The position numbers were made by a program, and so were the translations under genes. DNA of 64,000 nt, taken from assembly GCF_900590885.1 (NCBI RefSeq), contig NZ_UUON01000024.1, forward strand, positions 62,001-126,000. The letters run 5' to 3'. Positions within the stretch are counted from its first letter, which is position 1. Every line of letters begins with the position of its first letter. The notes beneath the pieces were generated by a model, which saw nothing but the letters and a program-made list of their open reading frames with translations, made no database searches and was not told where the DNA came from. This DNA is from Pseudomonas viridiflava. GTDB lineage: Bacteria > Pseudomonadota > Gammaproteobacteria > Pseudomonadales > Pseudomonadaceae. Below are positions 7,100 through 17,028 of this stretch, piece by piece.

Positions 7100-9070
7100 G
7101 TGACCACGCCCCTGATCGAACTCAAGAACATCCGCAAATCCTACGGCGGCGGCGACAGCCCGCAGGTCGACGTGCTGCGCGGCATTGACCTGGCGATCCA
7201 TGCCGGGGAATTCGTGGCGATTGTCGGCGCCTCGGGCTCCGGCAAGTCCACCTTGATGAATATCCTCGGCTGCCTCGACCGCCCCACGGTCGGCGACTAC
7301 CTGTTCGCCGGGGAAAACGTCGCGCACCTGGACAGCGACGAACTGGCCTGGCTGCGCCGCGAGGCATTCGGTTTTGTGTTCCAGGGCTACCACCTGATCC
7401 CCTCGGGCTCGGCCCAGGAAAACGTCGAGATGCCGGCCATTTATGCCGGCATCAGCGCCGCCGAACGCCACGCCCGCGCCAAGGCCCTGCTCACTCGCCT
7501 GGGCCTGGCCGAGCGCACCGGCAACCGCCCGCACCAGTTGTCCGGCGGCCAGCAGCAGCGCGTGTCGATCGCCCGCGCATTGATGAACGGCGGCCATATC
7601 ATCCTCGCCGACGAACCCACCGGCGCCCTCGACACCCACAGCGGCGCCGAGGTGATGACCCTGCTCGACGAGCTGGCCAGCCAGGGCCATGTGGTGATCC
7701 TGATTACCCACGACCGCGACGTGGCGGCGCGGGCCAATCGCATTATCGAGATCAGCGACGGCTTGATCATCAGCGACTCGGCCGAGGGCAACGCGGTGGC
7801 CCCCACCGCCACGGCCGGCGCCCTGCAAGCGGTGGACCTGCGCCAACGGCTGATCGACGGCGCCGAACACAACGGCGCCTGGAAGGCCGAGCTGCTGGAC
7901 GCGGTACAAGCGGCGTGGCGGGTGATGTGGATCAACCGCTTCCGCACCGCGCTGACCCTGCTGGGGATCATCATCGGCGTCGCGTCGGTGGTGGTGATGC
8001 TGGCGGTGGGCGAAGGCAGCAAGCGCCAGGTGATGGCCCAGATGGGCGCGTTCGGTTCCAACATCATCTACCTCAGCGGTTCTGCGCCTAACCCGCGCAC
8101 ACCGCCGGGTGTGGTGACCCTCAACGACGTGGCGGCGCTGGCGGCGCTGCCCCAGGTCAAGCGCATCATGCCGGTCAACGGCAGCGATGCCGGGGTGCGC
8201 TTCGGCAACCTGGACTACCTGGCCTATGTGGGCGGCAATGACATCAACTTCCCGGAGATCTTCAACTGGCCGGTGGTCGAGGGCAGTTATTTCACCGAAG
8301 CCGACGAGCGCGCGGGCGCCACGGTGGCCGTGATCGGCCATCGCATCCGCGAGAAACTGTTCAAGGACCTGCCCAGCCCCATTGGCCAATACATCCTGAT
8401 CGAAAACGTGCCCTTTCAAGTGATCGGCGTGCTCGCGGAAAAAGGCTCCAGCTCCGGCAACAAAGACAGCGACGACCGTGTCGCCATCCCCTACACCGCC
8501 GCCAGCGTGCGTCTGTTCGGCACCTACGACCCCGAATACGTGGCGATTGCCGCCGCCGATGCGCGCAAGGTGCACGAGGCAGAAATGGCCATCGATCAAC
8601 TGATGCTGCGGCTGCACAACGGCAAGCGTGACTACCAGCTCACCAACAACGCGGCGATGATCCAGGCCGAAGCGCACACCCAGAACACCCTGTCGCTGAT
8701 GCTCGGCTCGATTGCCGCCATCTCCCTGTTGGTGGGCGGCATCGGCGTGATGAACATCATGCTCATGACAGTGCGCGAGCGCACCCGCGAGATCGGTATC
8801 CGCATGGCCACCGGCGCCCGGCAGCGCGACATCCTGCGCCAGTTCCTGACCGAGGCGGTGATGCTTTCGGTGGTCGGCGGCCTGTGCGGGATCGCCCTGG
8901 CGCTGCTGGTGGGCGGCGTGCTGATGCTGGCCAAGGTGGCGGTGCAGTTTTCCCTGGTGGCCGTGCTGGGCGCATTCGGTTGCGCGCTGGTCACCGGCGT
9001 CGTATTCGGCTTCATGCCGGCCCGTAAAGCTGCCCGGCTCGATCCGGTTAAGGCGTTGACCAGTGAATAA
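7100..9070 (+). CDS. pvdT: pyoverdine efflux ABC transporter, ATPase-permease
   Basis: A MacB-type half-transporter of about 656 residues with the ATPase fused to the permease. N-terminal nucleotide-binding domain: Walker [10 protein letters not shown], signature LSGGQQQR, Walker [11 protein letters not shown]. Four membrane segments follow the MacB pattern: one near residue 290 ([20 protein letters not shown]), a large periplasmic domain, then three at the C-terminus beginning with [14 protein letters not shown] prefer the GTG at 7100, preceded by GGGGG and giving [16 protein letters not shown] as in homologues; an ATG at 7082 would overlap pvdR by 17 bases and is the alternative. The next gene overlaps its end by eight bases, implying translational coupling. 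Confidence 0.93.
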   Translation: MTTPLIELKNIRKSYGGGDSPQVDVLRGIDLAIHAGEFVAIVGASGSGKSTLMNILGCLDRPTVGDYLFAGENVAHLDSDELAWLRREAFGFVFQGYHLIPSGSAQENVEMPAIYAGISAAERHARAKALLTRLGLAERTGNRPHQLSGGQQQRVSIARALMNGGHIILADEPTGALDTHSGAEVMTLLDELASQGHVVILITHDRDVAARANRIIEISDGLIISDSAEGNAVAPTATAGALQAVDLRQRLIDGAEHNGAWKAELLDAVQAAWRVMWINRFRTALTLLGIIIGVASVVVMLAVGEGSKRQVMAQMGAFGSNIIYLSGSAPNPRTPPGVVTLNDVAALAALPQVKRIMPVNGSDAGVRFGNLDYLAYVGGNDINFPEIFNWPVVEGSYFTEADERAGATVAVIGHRIREKLFKDLPSPIGQYILIENVPFQVIGVLAEKGSSSGNKDSDDRVAIPYTAASVRLFGTYDPEYVAIAAADARKVHEAEMAIDQLMLRLHNGKRDYQLTNNAAMIQAEAHTQNTLSLMLGSIAAISLLVGGIGVMNIMLMTVRERTREIGIRMATGARQRDILRQFLTEAVMLSVVGGLCGIALALLVGGVLMLAKVAVQFSLVAVLGAFGCALVTGVVFGFMPARKAARLDPVKALTSE

Positions 9071-10478
9071 ACGATCCCATCCCTCACACCTGTCGCTGCT
9101 CAGCCTGTGCCTGCTGCTCGGTGCCTGCGCTGCCACCCCGCCACGCGTCGACAGCGGCATCGCGGCGCCGGCCGCCTGGCAGTTTGCCGAGCGCGATGCG
9201 GCCCAGGCCACCAACCAGCGCTGGTGGACGCAATTTGGCAGCCCGCAGCTCAACCGCCTGGTCGACCAGGCCCGGCGTGACAGCTTCGACGTGGCCGCCG
9301 CCATGGCCCGCGTACGCCAGGCCCAGGCCAGCGCAGTGGTCGCGGGTGCGCCGCTGCTGCCCGAAGTCACGTTCAACCTTGCCACCAGCCATCAGAAACT
9401 CTTGCGCGGCCCGGGCGGCCCGGACCTCGATACCTCGCAAAGCGATGACGCCGTCGACAATTTCGGCGCCAACCTCACTGCCACCTATGAAGTCGACTTC
9501 TGGGGCGGCCGCGCCGCCGCGCGCGACAGCGCCGTGTACAGCCTGCGGGCCAGCGAGTTTGACCGGGCGACCGTGGAGCTGACCTTGCTCGGCAATGTCG
9601 CCGACCGTTACGCGCAAACCCTTGCAGCCCGCCAACGCCAGCAGATTGCCGAGCTGAACCTGGCCAATGCGCGCAACGTCCTCGACCTGGTACAAACCCG
9701 CTATGACGCCGGTTCCGCCACCGCCCTGGAACTGGCCCAGCAAAAAAGCCTGGTGGCCAGCCAGCAACGCCAGCTGCCGTTGATTGAGCAAGTGGCCGAA
9801 GAATCGCAAATCACCCTCGCCGCCCTCCTCGGCCAGCCGGTGCAGGCGCTGGACCTGGGCGCCGAGCCGTTCCAGGCGTTGACCTGGCCGACCATCGGCG
9901 CGGGCCTGCCCAGCCAATTGCTGAGCCGCCGCCCCGACATCGCCAAGGCCGAAGCGCAGCTGGCGGCGGCGCAAGCCGACGTTACCGTGGCCCGTGCCGC
10001 CATGCTGCCGGCCGTCACCCTGGGCGCCACCTTGGGCTCTGACGCCTACAAGGCCATGGAGATCCTGCGCAGCCCTTACTACACGCTGACCGCAGGCCTG
10101 GTGGGGCCGATCTTCAACAACGGGCGTTTAAGCGCCGAACGCGACAAGGCCCGCGCGCGCCAGGACGAACTGCTGCAAACCTACCGCGGCGCGATCATCA
10201 ATGGCTTTGCCGATGTGGAAAAGGCCCTCAGCAGCATCACGCGCCTGGACCAGCAGCGCCAATGGCAGGCCGAAGAGCTGCAGCAGGCCCAGAGCGCCTT
10301 CCAGATCGCCGAAAGCCGCTACCAGGCGGGGGCCGAAGACTTGCTCACCGTGCTGGAAACCCAGCGCACGCTGTATGCGGCCCAGGATTTGAACGTGCAA
10401 CTGCGGCTGTCGCGGCTGCAAGCCAGCATCGCCCTGTACAAGGCATTGGGGGGCGGCTGGAGTAGCGACGCCCGATAA
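9063..10478 (+). CDS. opmQ: outer-membrane efflux lipoprotein (TolC/NodT family)
   Basis: A 471-residue outer-membrane factor that completes the PvdRT tripartite pump. It has a lipoprotein signal: basic start, hydrophobic [10 protein letters not shown] and lipobox LGAC with the acylated cysteine near residue 18. Two outer-membrane efflux repeats follow, with the typical long coiled segments (for example residues 160 to 240 and 340 to 440) and the conserved ending [19 protein letters not shown]. The start is GTG, inside the 3' end of pvdT. NodT-family membership and synteny with PA2389-PA2391 support the name. Confidence 0.92.
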   Translation: MNKRSHPSHLSLLSLCLLLGACAATPPRVDSGIAAPAAWQFAERDAAQATNQRWWTQFGSPQLNRLVDQARRDSFDVAAAMARVRQAQASAVVAGAPLLPEVTFNLATSHQKLLRGPGGPDLDTSQSDDAVDNFGANLTATYEVDFWGGRAAARDSAVYSLRASEFDRATVELTLLGNVADRYAQTLAARQRQQIAELNLANARNVLDLVQTRYDAGSATALELAQQKSLVASQQRQLPLIEQVAEESQITLAALLGQPVQALDLGAEPFQALTWPTIGAGLPSQLLSRRPDIAKAEAQLAAAQADVTVARAAMLPAVTLGATLGSDAYKAMEILRSPYYTLTAGLVGPIFNNGRLSAERDKARARQDELLQTYRGAIINGFADVEKALSSITRLDQQRQWQAEELQQAQSAFQIAESRYQAGAEDLLTVLETQRTLYAAQDLNVQLRLSRLQASIALYKALGGGWSSDAR

Positions 10479-10545
10479 AAAATCAAACATCCCACAGACC
10501 CCATCTCCATATCCTACATTTTTCAACCCAAGGTCCTTGGTAAAA

Positions 10546-10563
10546 AGCCGTCCTTAGACGGCT
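10546..10563 (+). repeat. short hairpin between opmQ and hydrolase-like gene
   Basis: AGCCGTC-CTTA-GACGGCT, a perfect seven-base stem with a four-base loop, 16 bases before the next start. No T run follows, so it is not a convincing terminator; it may structure the leader of the downstream gene. Confidence 0.35.
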
Positions 10564-10578
10564 CCCTGGTACCTTGTG

Positions 10579-11340
10579 ATGAAACCCGGCGTTCTGTTAA
10601 CACGCCTGATGTGCGGCTGCATCGGGCTGACCGCTCACCTTGCGCTTGCCCAGCCCCTGATTGCGCCCACCGCCATTGACTGGCTGCTGGACTGCCCCTT
10701 CCCCGGCTTTGCGCGGCCGGACGCCGAGGTCCTTGAGCGAACCCAATGTGGCAGCGTGAGCGTGCCCCGCGACCACGCCGCACCCCGGCGCGGCAACGTG
10801 CGCCTGGCCCTGACCCGCGTCGGCGCGCGCGACCCGCTCAGCCGCGAAGGCGTGGTGTTTATCCAGGCCGGCGAGCCGCAAACGGGCCAGGGCGCCACGT
10901 TCGTCATCCACCTGGTCAGCCGTTGGGCGTCCTACGCCACCCCGGCCTATCGCACCCTGGTCAACCGTTATGACGTCATCGAACTGAGCCCTCGCGACCT
11001 GAGCCAGGAAAACGGCATCGAACAGGCAGCGCGGGACATGGAGTTTGTGCGCGCACAACTGGGCGACGCGCGCCTCCACTATTTCGGCAACGCCGACGCC
11101 ACCCGGCTCGGCAGCCGTTACGCGGCGCTGTTTCCCGAGCGCGTCGCACGCATGGTTTGGGTCAACACCGGGCGCGATACACCGCTCAACGCCAGCGTGG
11201 AGCAGTTGCTGCTCAAAGCGCCGACGCAGCCCACAGCCATAGGCGCCGGGTGCATCAACCGCTGGGTGGGGGACTTTCTGGTATACGGCAAACGCCCGCC
11301 TGCATCGACGCGCTGCCTTGATTCGGGCCACTGGGAGTAA
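10579..11340 (+). CDS. degenerate alpha/beta-hydrolase-like exported protein
   Basis: A 253-residue protein with a signal peptide (cleavage probably after LALAQP region, residue about 25). The body resembles the N-terminal half of S33-type tripeptidyl aminopeptidase/alpha-beta hydrolases: DCPFPGF, then ERTQCGSVSVPRDHAAP and LRLAL-like strands. At the nucleophile elbow, where relatives have G-x-S-x-G, this protein has YFGNADATRLGSRYAALFPERV, so the catalytic serine is replaced by alanine. It is also about half the usual length and lacks the C-terminal Asp/His part. It may be a decayed gene or a non-catalytic binding protein. It follows the pyoverdine efflux operon by 100 bases on the same strand and could be co-transcribed. 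Confidence 0.65.
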   Translation: MKPGVLLTRLMCGCIGLTAHLALAQPLIAPTAIDWLLDCPFPGFARPDAEVLERTQCGSVSVPRDHAAPRRGNVRLALTRVGARDPLSREGVVFIQAGEPQTGQGATFVIHLVSRWASYATPAYRTLVNRYDVIELSPRDLSQENGIEQAARDMEFVRAQLGDARLHYFGNADATRLGSRYAALFPERVARMVWVNTGRDTPLNASVEQLLLKAPTQPTAIGAGCINRWVGDFLVYGKRPPASTRCLDSGHWE

Positions 11341-11447
11341 TGCCTCGTTTACGACCTGTTGCCGCCGAAAACGACACCCGGCGTTGACGCTCCGGCACAA
11401 TCGTTATTAAGTGCTATTTATCCGCATTAATACGATAAATCGATGCC

Positions 11448-12215
11448 ATGCTAAGCCGCCCGCTACGACGCAAACGCCAGAAGCTGTCCGACGTGATTGT
11501 CGAGTCGGTCAAGCGCTCCATCGTCACAGATGCCCTCAAGCCCGGCGACCGCCTGCCCACCGAGCGCGAGCTGATGGAAAGCTTCCAGTGCTCCAAGGGC
11601 TCGGCCCGCGAAGCGCTCAAGGCGCTCGAGGTCGAAGGCCTGGTGAGCACGCGCACCGGCCCCAGCGGCGGCGCATACCTGAACCAGGCCGGTACCGAAC
11701 CCGCCAGCCGGGCGCTGCGCAACTACCTGCACTTCCAGCACCTGGACGGCGAGCAGGTGTACCAGCTGCGCAAGGTGATTGAAGTGGAACTGGCCGTGTC
11801 GGTGCTCGGGCGCCTGAGCGAAGACGACTACAGGGCCCTGCAGGACAACGTGGATTTTTGCAGCGCCCCGGAAGACAGCGAAGCCGGCCAGCGCGAGCAA
11901 CGCCTGGCGGAACTGGAGTTCCACAACCTGCTGGCCAAGGCCTGCCCCAACCCGTTGCTGAGTTTCATGGCGCAGTTTCTCAACGACCTGCTGCGCGACC
12001 TGGTGGTGCTGAAAAAAGCCTACAAGCCCAAGCGCAAGCAGTTCGACGCGGCCAACCTCGACTACCACAAGCAATTGCTGATCGCCTTTCGCGCCGGAGA
12101 TGAAAGCGCCGTGCGCAGCCTGATGCATGAACACATGTGCGACGCCGAACACCACATGACCGCGCTGGAAGGCCAGGTCAGCCCGCATTTCCTGCTGGAG
12201 TTCGATCACTCGTAA
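11448..12215 (+). CDS. FCD-domain GntR-family transcriptional regulator
   Basis: A 255-residue regulator of the FadR subfamily. The N-terminal winged HTH spans residues 8 to 75 (IVESVKRSIVTDALKPGDRLPTERELMESF, then SAREALKALEVEGLV). The C-terminal helical FCD domain includes the metal-binding-type residues around ELEFHNLLAKACPN and a late histidine cluster (HEHMCDAEHH). It stands immediately before the amide/amino-acid ABC transporter operon on the same strand and probably controls it. Twenty to thirty bases before its start is TTTATC-N11-GATAAA, a possible autoregulatory operator. No strong ribosome site precedes the ATG. Confidence 0.87.
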   Translation: MLSRPLRRKRQKLSDVIVESVKRSIVTDALKPGDRLPTERELMESFQCSKGSAREALKALEVEGLVSTRTGPSGGAYLNQAGTEPASRALRNYLHFQHLDGEQVYQLRKVIEVELAVSVLGRLSEDDYRALQDNVDFCSAPEDSEAGQREQRLAELEFHNLLAKACPNPLLSFMAQFLNDLLRDLVVLKKAYKPKRKQFDAANLDYHKQLLIAFRAGDESAVRSLMHEHMCDAEHHMTALEGQVSPHFLLEFDHS

Positions 12216-12231
12216 AAACACCGAAAAACCT

Positions 12232-12317
12232 GTGGGAGGGGCTTGCCCCCGATGAGGGACTGTCAGTTGATAAATATTTAGCTGACCCACTGCTATCGGG
12301 GGTAAGCCCCCTCCCAC
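12232..12317. repeat. REPIN (two inverted REP sequences)
   Basis: GTGGGAGGGGCTTGCCCCCGAT on one side and ATCGGGGGTAAGCCCCCTCCCAC on the other, about 86 bases in all, the first REP lacking one G. The interior carries TGTCAGTTGATAAATATTTAGCTGACCCA, itself a partial dyad. It lies between the regulator and the transporter operon. Confidence 0.9.
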
Positions 12318-12364
12318 ACTTGGCCTGTATTCCAATCAATAGACCGCTTCACCTCAATAAAAAA

Positions 12365-12380
12365 GGCCTGCCCACAGGCC
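12365..12380 (-). terminator. small hairpin with T run on the minus strand
   Basis: GGCCTG-CCCA-CAGGCC; read on the minus strand it is followed by TTTTTTATTG. There is no minus-strand gene to end here, so it may block stray antisense transcription or serve as a leader structure of the transporter operon. Confidence 0.3.
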
Positions 12381-12439
12381 CGTGCTCCACCGTATCGCCC
12401 TTGCCGCTCCTGCCAATAACTAAACCAGGGAGTCACCCC

Positions 12440-13642
12440 ATGCAGCGTCGTACGTTATTGAAAGCCAGCCTCACCGCCGCCGCCGCCCTCAGCCTCCCGC
12501 TGAGCGTGCGTTCGGCATTCGCCGCCGAGCCCTTTACCTTTTACGGCCTCAAGTCCATGTCCGGCGCGTTCGCCAGCTATGGCAAGTTTGCCGACATGGG
12601 TTCGCGCCTGGCGGTGGAACAACACCCCGAAGTGCTCGGCCGCCCGCTGAACTACAAGGTCATCGACACCGAAGGCAACGCCGGCAAGGCGGTGCGCAAG
12701 GTGCAGGAAGCCATCCAGCAGGACGGCGCGCGGTTCTTCCAGGGCTGTACCCTGTCGTCGTCCGCGCTGGCGGTGGCCAAGGAAGTCGACAAGGTCGGCG
12801 GCGTGTTCATGACCCCGGTGGGCGCTGATGAAGTCACCGGCAAGGACTGCAACAAGGCGACTTTCCGCTGGTCGGTGCCCACCTACGGCGCGATCCGCGA
12901 AACCATGGTACCGCTGATCAAGCTGCTGCCCGACGCCAAGCGCTGGTACACCATCACCCCGCAATACGTGTTCGGTGAAGCACTGCTTGAAGGCGCAAAA
13001 AATGTGCTCAAGGAGCACGGCCTGGAGCATGTCGGCAACAGCTACCACTCGCTGCAGGAACAGGAATTCTCCGGCTACCTGACCAACGCCATCTCGACCA
13101 AACCCGATGTGCTGGTGCTGCTGAACTTCGGCAGCCAATCGTCCAACACCCTGCGCCAGGCGGTGAACTTCGGCATCAAGGAACGCATGAAAGTGCTGCT
13201 GGTATGGTCCGCCGGCCTCGACCAGTTCCAGGAACTGGGCAGCGACATCCTCGACGGCGTGTACCTCGGCGCACAGTACTGGCACCAGGTCGACACCCCG
13301 CTCAACCGCGAGCTGGTCAAGCTGACCCAGGCCAAATACGGCATCAACCCCACCTACCCGCTGGCCGCTGACTACATCAGCACCAAGGTCATGCTCGAAA
13401 CCATCATAGCTACCGGCAGCTTCGACGGCCCCACCGTGGCCAAGGCCATGCAAGGCCTGAGCTTCGAAGGCCCCACCGGCAAGGAATCGATCCGCGCCGG
13501 CGACCACCAGGTGATCAAGGACTACTACCTGCTGGTCGGCAAAGCCAGCAGCGAGATGGCCGACAAGGACGACCTCGCCAAGGTGCTCAGCGCCGGCCAG
13601 TCGTTCCCGCCGGTGGACGCCACGGGCTGCACGCTCGCCTGA
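12440..13642 (+). CDS. branched-chain amino acid/amide-type ABC transporter substrate-binding protein
   Basis: A 400-residue periplasmic binding protein of the LivJ/UrtA/AmiC type fold (two-lobed Peripla_BP_6). The leader begins MQRRTLLKASLTAAAALSL and ends at AFAAEP; the RR pair followed by a hydrophobic stretch suggests Tat-type export, though it could also be Sec. The ATG is preceded by AGGGAG at the right distance. It is the first gene of a five-gene importer followed directly by an M20 amidohydrolase and an amidase, so the ligand is probably an amide, ureide or N-carbamoyl/N-acyl amino acid rather than leucine. The ligand cannot be fixed from sequence. Confidence 0.9.
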   Translation: MQRRTLLKASLTAAAALSLPLSVRSAFAAEPFTFYGLKSMSGAFASYGKFADMGSRLAVEQHPEVLGRPLNYKVIDTEGNAGKAVRKVQEAIQQDGARFFQGCTLSSSALAVAKEVDKVGGVFMTPVGADEVTGKDCNKATFRWSVPTYGAIRETMVPLIKLLPDAKRWYTITPQYVFGEALLEGAKNVLKEHGLEHVGNSYHSLQEQEFSGYLTNAISTKPDVLVLLNFGSQSSNTLRQAVNFGIKERMKVLLVWSAGLDQFQELGSDILDGVYLGAQYWHQVDTPLNRELVKLTQAKYGINPTYPLAADYISTKVMLETIIATGSFDGPTVAKAMQGLSFEGPTGKESIRAGDHQVIKDYYLLVGKASSEMADKDDLAKVLSAGQSFPPVDATGCTLA

Positions 13643-13701
13643 CACTGACCAGTTGCATACGGCAGGGCCACCCCGGTGGCCGCCTGCCCGAGGGTTCCTG
13701 C

Positions 13702-14562
13702 ATGCTTAATCTTTACCTGTTCCAGATACTCAACGGCCTGGGGTTGGGGATGATCTACTTCCTGATCGCGGTCGGGCTGACGATCATTTTCGGCCTGCTC
13801 AACTTCGTCAACTTCGCCCACGGCGCGTTCTTTTTGCTGGGTGCCTACATCTGCTACACCGCCGTGAGCCTCACCGGCAACTTCTGGCTGGCGCTGCTGA
13901 TCGCGCCGCTGGTGGTGGCCGCGCTGGCGTGGGTGATCGAGCGCCTGCTGATCCAGCGGATCTACCACTTGCCGCATATGTTCCAGATTCTGGTCACCCT
14001 GGGGATAGCACTGATCATCCAGGAAGCCAGCGTGATGATCTGGGGCCCGGTGGGCAAGAGCGTCGCCGTGCCGGAACTGCTGCGCGGCGTGCTGGTGGTG
14101 GGGGATTTCGTCTACCCCTACTACCGCCTGTTCCTCATCGTGTTCTCCGGGCTGGTCGGCCTGGGCCTGTGGCTGCTGCTGGAGCGCACGCGCTTCGGTG
14201 CCCTGGTACGCGCCGGCAGTGAAAGCACCGAAACCGTGTCGCTGCTGGGCACGAATATCTTCCGCCTGTTTTCCATGACCTTCGCCCTGGGCGTCGGCCT
14301 GGCGGGCATGGCCGGCGTGCTGTTCGCGCCGTTGCGCGGTGCCCAGCCGTTTGTAGGCCCGGAGATCCTCGGCATCGCCTTCGTGGTCGTGGTGATCGGC
14401 GGCATGGGCTCGTTCAGCGGTGCGCTGGTCGGCGGTTTGCTGGTGGGCGTGGTGCAAAGCCTGATGACCACACTCTGGCCCCAAGGCGCGAGCCTGATGA
14501 TCTACGGCGCGATGGCCGTGGTGATTCTGGTGCGCCCTTACGGCCTGTTCGGGAGAGCCTGA
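13702..14562 (+). CDS. LivH-type ABC permease
   Basis: A 286-residue inner-membrane permease with about eight hydrophobic segments. The typical LivH opening is present: GLGMIYFLIAVGLTIIFGLLNFVNFAHGAFFLLGAY. The loop that meets the ATPase lies around ERTRFGALVRAGSES. The 59-base gap after the binding protein contains GAGGGTTCCTGC before the ATG. It pairs with the next gene to form the heterodimeric channel. Confidence 0.93.
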   Translation: MLNLYLFQILNGLGLGMIYFLIAVGLTIIFGLLNFVNFAHGAFFLLGAYICYTAVSLTGNFWLALLIAPLVVAALAWVIERLLIQRIYHLPHMFQILVTLGIALIIQEASVMIWGPVGKSVAVPELLRGVLVVGDFVYPYYRLFLIVFSGLVGLGLWLLLERTRFGALVRAGSESTETVSLLGTNIFRLFSMTFALGVGLAGMAGVLFAPLRGAQPFVGPEILGIAFVVVVIGGMGSFSGALVGGLLVGVVQSLMTTLWPQGASLMIYGAMAVVILVRPYGLFGRA

Positions 14563-14563
14563 C

Positions 14564-15574
14564 ATGAGCGAGAAAAACCCCCTGCCGTTTGCCAAGACCC
14601 AATCCAAAGCCATGTTGCTGTGGGTACTGGCGGTGCTGATCGGCCTGCCGTTGATTCTGCCCTCGGCGACCCTGGCCACCGAGATCCTGATCTTCGCCAT
14701 GGCCGCCCTGGCCTGCAACCTGTTGCTGGGCTACACCGGGCTGCTGTCGTTCGGCCAAGGCATCTTCTTTGGTGCAGGCGCCTATTGCGCTGCGCTGCTG
14801 ATGATCCACCTGCAACTGGGCCTGTTCACCGCGCTGCTGGGTGCCGCCATCGCGGGTGGTTTCCTGGCATTGCTGGTGGGCGCCCTGGCGATACGCCGCA
14901 CCGGCATCTACTTCGTGATGCTGACCCTGGCGTTCAGCCAGATGGCCTACTTTGTCGCCTACACCTTGAGCGACTGGACCGGCGGCGACAACGGCCTGCT
15001 CAGCGTGCCGCGCCCGGAGATCCGCATCGGTGACACCGTGCTGCTGTCGCTGGCCGATGCCCGCGCCTTCTACGGCTTTGTCGCCGTGCTGTTCCTGCTG
15101 ATCTTCATCGGCGCACGCCGGGTCATCGCTTCGCCGTTCGGCAGCACGCTGATGGCGATCCGCGAAAACGAAACCCGCGCCTCGGCCATCGGCTATGACA
15201 CACGCCACTTCAAGATCCTGGTGTTTGTGCTGTCCGGCGCGGTCACCGGTATCGCCGGTGCGCTGTACGCCATGCTGCTGCACTTTGTGCCGCTGTCGAA
15301 TATCGACCTGATGATGTCCGAGAACATCCTGATCATGACCATCGTCGGCGGCACGGGCTCGTTGTTCGGCTCGTTGCTGGGCGCCGGTTCCATCGTGCTG
15401 CTGGGGGATTTCCTCTCCGACCTGTGGCCGCGCTGGCTGATGCTGCTGGGGGTGATTCTGATCCTGGTGGTGATCTTCATGCGCGGTGGTTTGTGGGGCG
15501 GCCTGGTGTCGCTGTTTGAACGGGTGCGCGGCAGCCGCAAGGCCGCCGTCGTCGCCAAGGAGGAAGGGCTATGA
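14564..15574 (+). CDS. LivM-type ABC permease
   Basis: A 336-residue inner-membrane permease of the LivM family. It starts two bases after livH, with the ribosome site in the livH 3' end (GGGAGAGCC). The conserved GYTGLLSFGQGIFFGAGAYCAALL segment lies near residue 62, and the ATPase-coupling loop is around GSTLMAIRENETRASAIGYD near residue 195. The last four bases overlap the next gene (ATGA). Confidence 0.93.
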   Translation: MSEKNPLPFAKTQSKAMLLWVLAVLIGLPLILPSATLATEILIFAMAALACNLLLGYTGLLSFGQGIFFGAGAYCAALLMIHLQLGLFTALLGAAIAGGFLALLVGALAIRRTGIYFVMLTLAFSQMAYFVAYTLSDWTGGDNGLLSVPRPEIRIGDTVLLSLADARAFYGFVAVLFLLIFIGARRVIASPFGSTLMAIRENETRASAIGYDTRHFKILVFVLSGAVTGIAGALYAMLLHFVPLSNIDLMMSENILIMTIVGGTGSLFGSLLGAGSIVLLGDFLSDLWPRWLMLLGVILILVVIFMRGGLWGGLVSLFERVRGSRKAAVVAKEEGL

Positions 15575-16320
15575 GCATCCTGCTGGAAACCAAAGACCTG
15601 GAACTGGCCTATGGCGCGTTCCATGCGGTGAATGGCGTGAACCTCAAGGTCGAGGCCGGCACCATCCACACCATCATCGGCCCCAACGGCGCGGGCAAGA
15701 CCAGCCTGTTCCACTGCCTCACCGGCGAGCGCCAGGCCACCGCCGGGGCGATTCATTTCGACGGCAAGAACCTGATGCGCAAACCCGCCCACGGCCGCGT
15801 CGCCCTGGGCATGGCGCGCTCGTTCCAACTGACCAGCCTGTTCCAGAACCTCAGCGTGCGCGAGAACCTGCGCCTGGCCGCCCAAGGCCGCGACGGCGCG
15901 CGCGCCCTGAATTTCTGGCGTCGCGTCGACAGCAAGCGCGAACACCTGGAGATGGCCGACCAGGTGCTGGAGCGCCTGCAACTCAGCGCCCGCGCCGACA
16001 CCCTGGCCGGCGAGTTGTCCCACGGCCAGCAGCGGGTGCTGGAGGTGGGCATGTCGATCTGCTCCAAACCGAAACTGTTGATGCTCGACGAGCCCACCTC
16101 GGGCATGGGCATCGACGATATCCCGATCATGACCCAGTTGATCAGCGACCTTGGTCGCGACCACACGGTGCTGTTGATCGAACACAACATGAGCATTGTC
16201 ATGTCCATCAGCCAACGCATCACGGTGATGAGCCACGGGCAGATCCTGGTGGAAGGCACGCCGGAATTCGTGCGTGCCGATGAACGGGCGCGCACTGCCT
16301 ACCTTGGGGAGGCTGCCTGA
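15571..16320 (+). CDS. LivG-type ABC ATPase
   Basis: A 249-residue ATPase of the importer. Walker A GPNGAGKTS near residue 36; Q-loop region FQLTSLFQNLSVRENL; the signature region reads ELSHGQQRVLEVGM (variant LSHGQ); Walker B LLMLDEPTSGM; H-loop LLIEHNMSIVM. The C-terminal LivG tail (ILVEGTPEFVRADERARTAYLGE) is typical. Start overlaps livM by four bases; the stop shares one base with the start of livF. Confidence 0.93.
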   Translation: MSILLETKDLELAYGAFHAVNGVNLKVEAGTIHTIIGPNGAGKTSLFHCLTGERQATAGAIHFDGKNLMRKPAHGRVALGMARSFQLTSLFQNLSVRENLRLAAQGRDGARALNFWRRVDSKREHLEMADQVLERLQLSARADTLAGELSHGQQRVLEVGMSICSKPKLLMLDEPTSGMGIDDIPIMTQLISDLGRDHTVLLIEHNMSIVMSISQRITVMSHGQILVEGTPEFVRADERARTAYLGEAA

Positions 16321-17015
16321 TGCTGATCGTCGAGAATATCCATTCCTACTACGACAAGAGCCACGTGCTCGAAGGCGTGTCGCTGACCGTCAACCCCGGT
16401 GAACTGGTGACCCTGCTGGGGCGCAACGGCGCCGGCAAGACCACCACGTTGCGCAGCATCCTCGGCATCATCTGCCCGCGCCAGGGCCAGATTCATTTCA
16501 ATGGCCAGGCGCTGGTCGGGCAGAAGATCTTCGAAATCGCGCGCCAGGGCCTGGCACTGGTGCCGGAAAACCGCGGGATTTTCCGCCTGCTCACAGTCGA
16601 GGAAAACCTGCGCATCGCTGCGCGCAAAACCAGCCGCTGGCAGCTCGAAGACGTCTACGGCATGTTCCCGCGCCTCAAGGAACGGCGCAAAAACGCCGGC
16701 CACGCGTTGTCCGGCGGTGAGCAACAGATGCTCGCCATCGCCCGCGCATTGCTCAACGACCCCAAGCTGCTGATCCTCGACGAGCCCACCGAGGGCCTCG
16801 CGCCGGTGATCGTCGACGAGCTGGTGAAGATCCTGCGCAAGGTCAAGGACGACGGCCTGCCGGTGCTGCTGGTGGAACAGAACCTGATGGTCTGCGACAA
16901 GCTCGCCGACCGCCATTACGTGCTCGAACAGGGCCGCGTGGTGTACGAGGGCAGCGCCGAAGCCTTCCGCGCCGACCCGACTATCAAAAATCGTTATCTG
17001 GCCCTGAGTGCCTGA
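16320..17015 (+). CDS. LivF-type ABC ATPase
   Basis: A 231-residue partner ATPase. Walker A GRNGAGKTT near residue 35; signature ALSGGEQQML; Walker B LLILDEPTEGL; the H-loop histidine is replaced in LLVEQNL by glutamine, as is normal for LivF. Ends with NRYLALSA. The start codon directly follows the livG stop with one shared base, so the two are coupled. Confidence 0.93.
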   Translation: MLIVENIHSYYDKSHVLEGVSLTVNPGELVTLLGRNGAGKTTTLRSILGIICPRQGQIHFNGQALVGQKIFEIARQGLALVPENRGIFRLLTVEENLRIAARKTSRWQLEDVYGMFPRLKERRKNAGHALSGGEQQMLAIARALLNDPKLLILDEPTEGLAPVIVDELVKILRKVKDDGLPVLLVEQNLMVCDKLADRHYVLEQGRVVYEGSAEAFRADPTIKNRYLALSA

Positions 17016-17028
17016 CCGGAGATTGCCC

